Assembly: GCA_016931935.1 (NCBI GenBank)
Contig: JAFGDW010000170.1
Location: 41,931 to 105,930, forward strand
Direction of reading: 5' to 3'
Source of the DNA: Candidatus Zhuqueibacterota bacterium
Lineage (GTDB): Bacteria; Zhuqueibacterota; Zhuqueibacteria; Thermofontimicrobiales; Thiofontviventaceae
Length of the DNA stretch: 64,000 bases
The position numbers and the translations under genes are program-made. Positions 63,924 through 64,000 of this stretch are shown one piece after another. The stretch's first letter is position 1. The number at the start of each line of letters is the position of its first letter. A model generated the notes under the pieces. The model was given only the letters and a program-made list of their open reading frames with translations, did not search any database and was not told the DNA's origin.

Positions 63924-64000
63924 AGACAGGATAACAGGATGAACAGGATTTCTTAGAGGAAGAGATTATACAAATCCTGTGAATCCGTGAAATCCTGTCT
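63924..64000. repeat. Palindromic ACAGGAT element running off the window
   Basis: The left arm AGACAGGATAACAGGATGAA plus CAGGATTT is imperfectly complementary to the right arm AAATCCTGTGAATCCGTGAA plus ATCCTGTCT. The arms are about 28 bp, and the end of the right arm coincides with the window end. Confidence 0.65.

Larger units (their letters stand above)
63632..64000 (+). other. Intergenic end region (369 bp) with three repeat elements
   Basis: It holds an ACACAGAAAAACACGGAAATA/TTTTTCTGTGTCCG inverted repeat (about 63694-63756), a family-A copy and a long palindromic element at the window edge. A 68-codon frame at 63641 consists of this repeat sequence and is not called. Confidence 0.5.

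Noticed and set aside
1..64000. CRISPR array, transposase or integrase, tRNA or rRNA
   Set aside because: I found no evenly spaced direct repeats, no mobility protein, no conserved rRNA segments and no cloverleaf with a TTCRA loop in the gaps.

Overview
The window is 64 kb of bacterial DNA with about 35 credible protein genes, all on the + strand. I saw no rRNA, tRNA, CRISPR array, transposase or phage gene. Five features point to the FCB superphylum: C-terminal type IX secretion (T9SS) sorting domains with the QNYPNPFNP signature, a DUF4254 gene beside a GT9 gene, FG-GAP/UnbV proteins, dockerin-like domains, and moderate G+C. Calditrichota, KSB1-like or Ignavibacteriota-like lineages fit best. 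This placement is inference from protein style; no marker gene is present.

Region 1 (1-10.4 kb) opens inside an asparagine-synthase-type amidotransferase gene. It continues with a glycerol-3-phosphate dehydrogenase, an extended SDR epimerase/reductase, a hexapeptide acyltransferase, a GT4 glycosyltransferase, a NodB-type polysaccharide deacetylase, an LPG-synthase-TM (UPF0104) flippase-like protein and a FemAB/CelD-like GNAT protein. Region 2 (10.5-14.8 kb) holds two secreted proteins: an FG-GAP/UnbV propeller and a parallel beta-helix. Region 3 (15-40.1 kb) is a large surface-glycan locus. It has a second asparagine-synthase-like protein lacking the catalytic Cys, a YdjM-like membrane protein, four GT2 genes (one apparently inactive), GT9, DUF4254, a second UPF0104 protein, five GT4s, DUF2079, two GT39-like GT-C enzymes, DUF2304, a Wzy/WaaL-like polymerase or ligase and a Wzx-like flippase.

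Region 4 (40.1-61.4 kb) encodes large secreted proteins: a putative glycoside hydrolase with accessory domains, a TolB-like propeller, an Asp-box protein, a 2833-residue SGNH-hydrolase/adhesin with about 13 Ig-like repeats, a 1486-residue FG-GAP/apiosidase-like fusion and an SGNH esterase-like protein. Region 5 (61.4-63.6 kb) is a GT-C plus GT2 pair.

The likely logic is as follows. GT2 enzymes charge polyprenyl phosphate with sugars, and GT-C enzymes use these donors on the outer face of the membrane. GT4 and GT9 enzymes build a repeat unit, and the Wzx/Wzy-like pair flips and polymerises or ligates it. The deacetylase, acyltransferase, FemAB-like and amidotransferase proteins decorate it. 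The T9SS cargo are enzymes and adhesins for the same cell surface. No priming glycosyltransferase, Wza/Wzc, exosortase or T9SS machinery gene lies in the window.

The most interesting signals are: (a) a module of regulatory-like domain, dockerin-like domain and cohesin-like domain shared by the secreted proteins, complete in three and truncated in one; (b) a tandem pair of GT2 genes in which the second has lost its DxD and acceptor motifs; (c) an asparagine-synthase homologue with no catalytic N-terminal Cys; (d) carbohydrate-binding modules nested inside Ig-like repeats; (e) at least ten different inverted-repeat element types filling the intergenic gaps.
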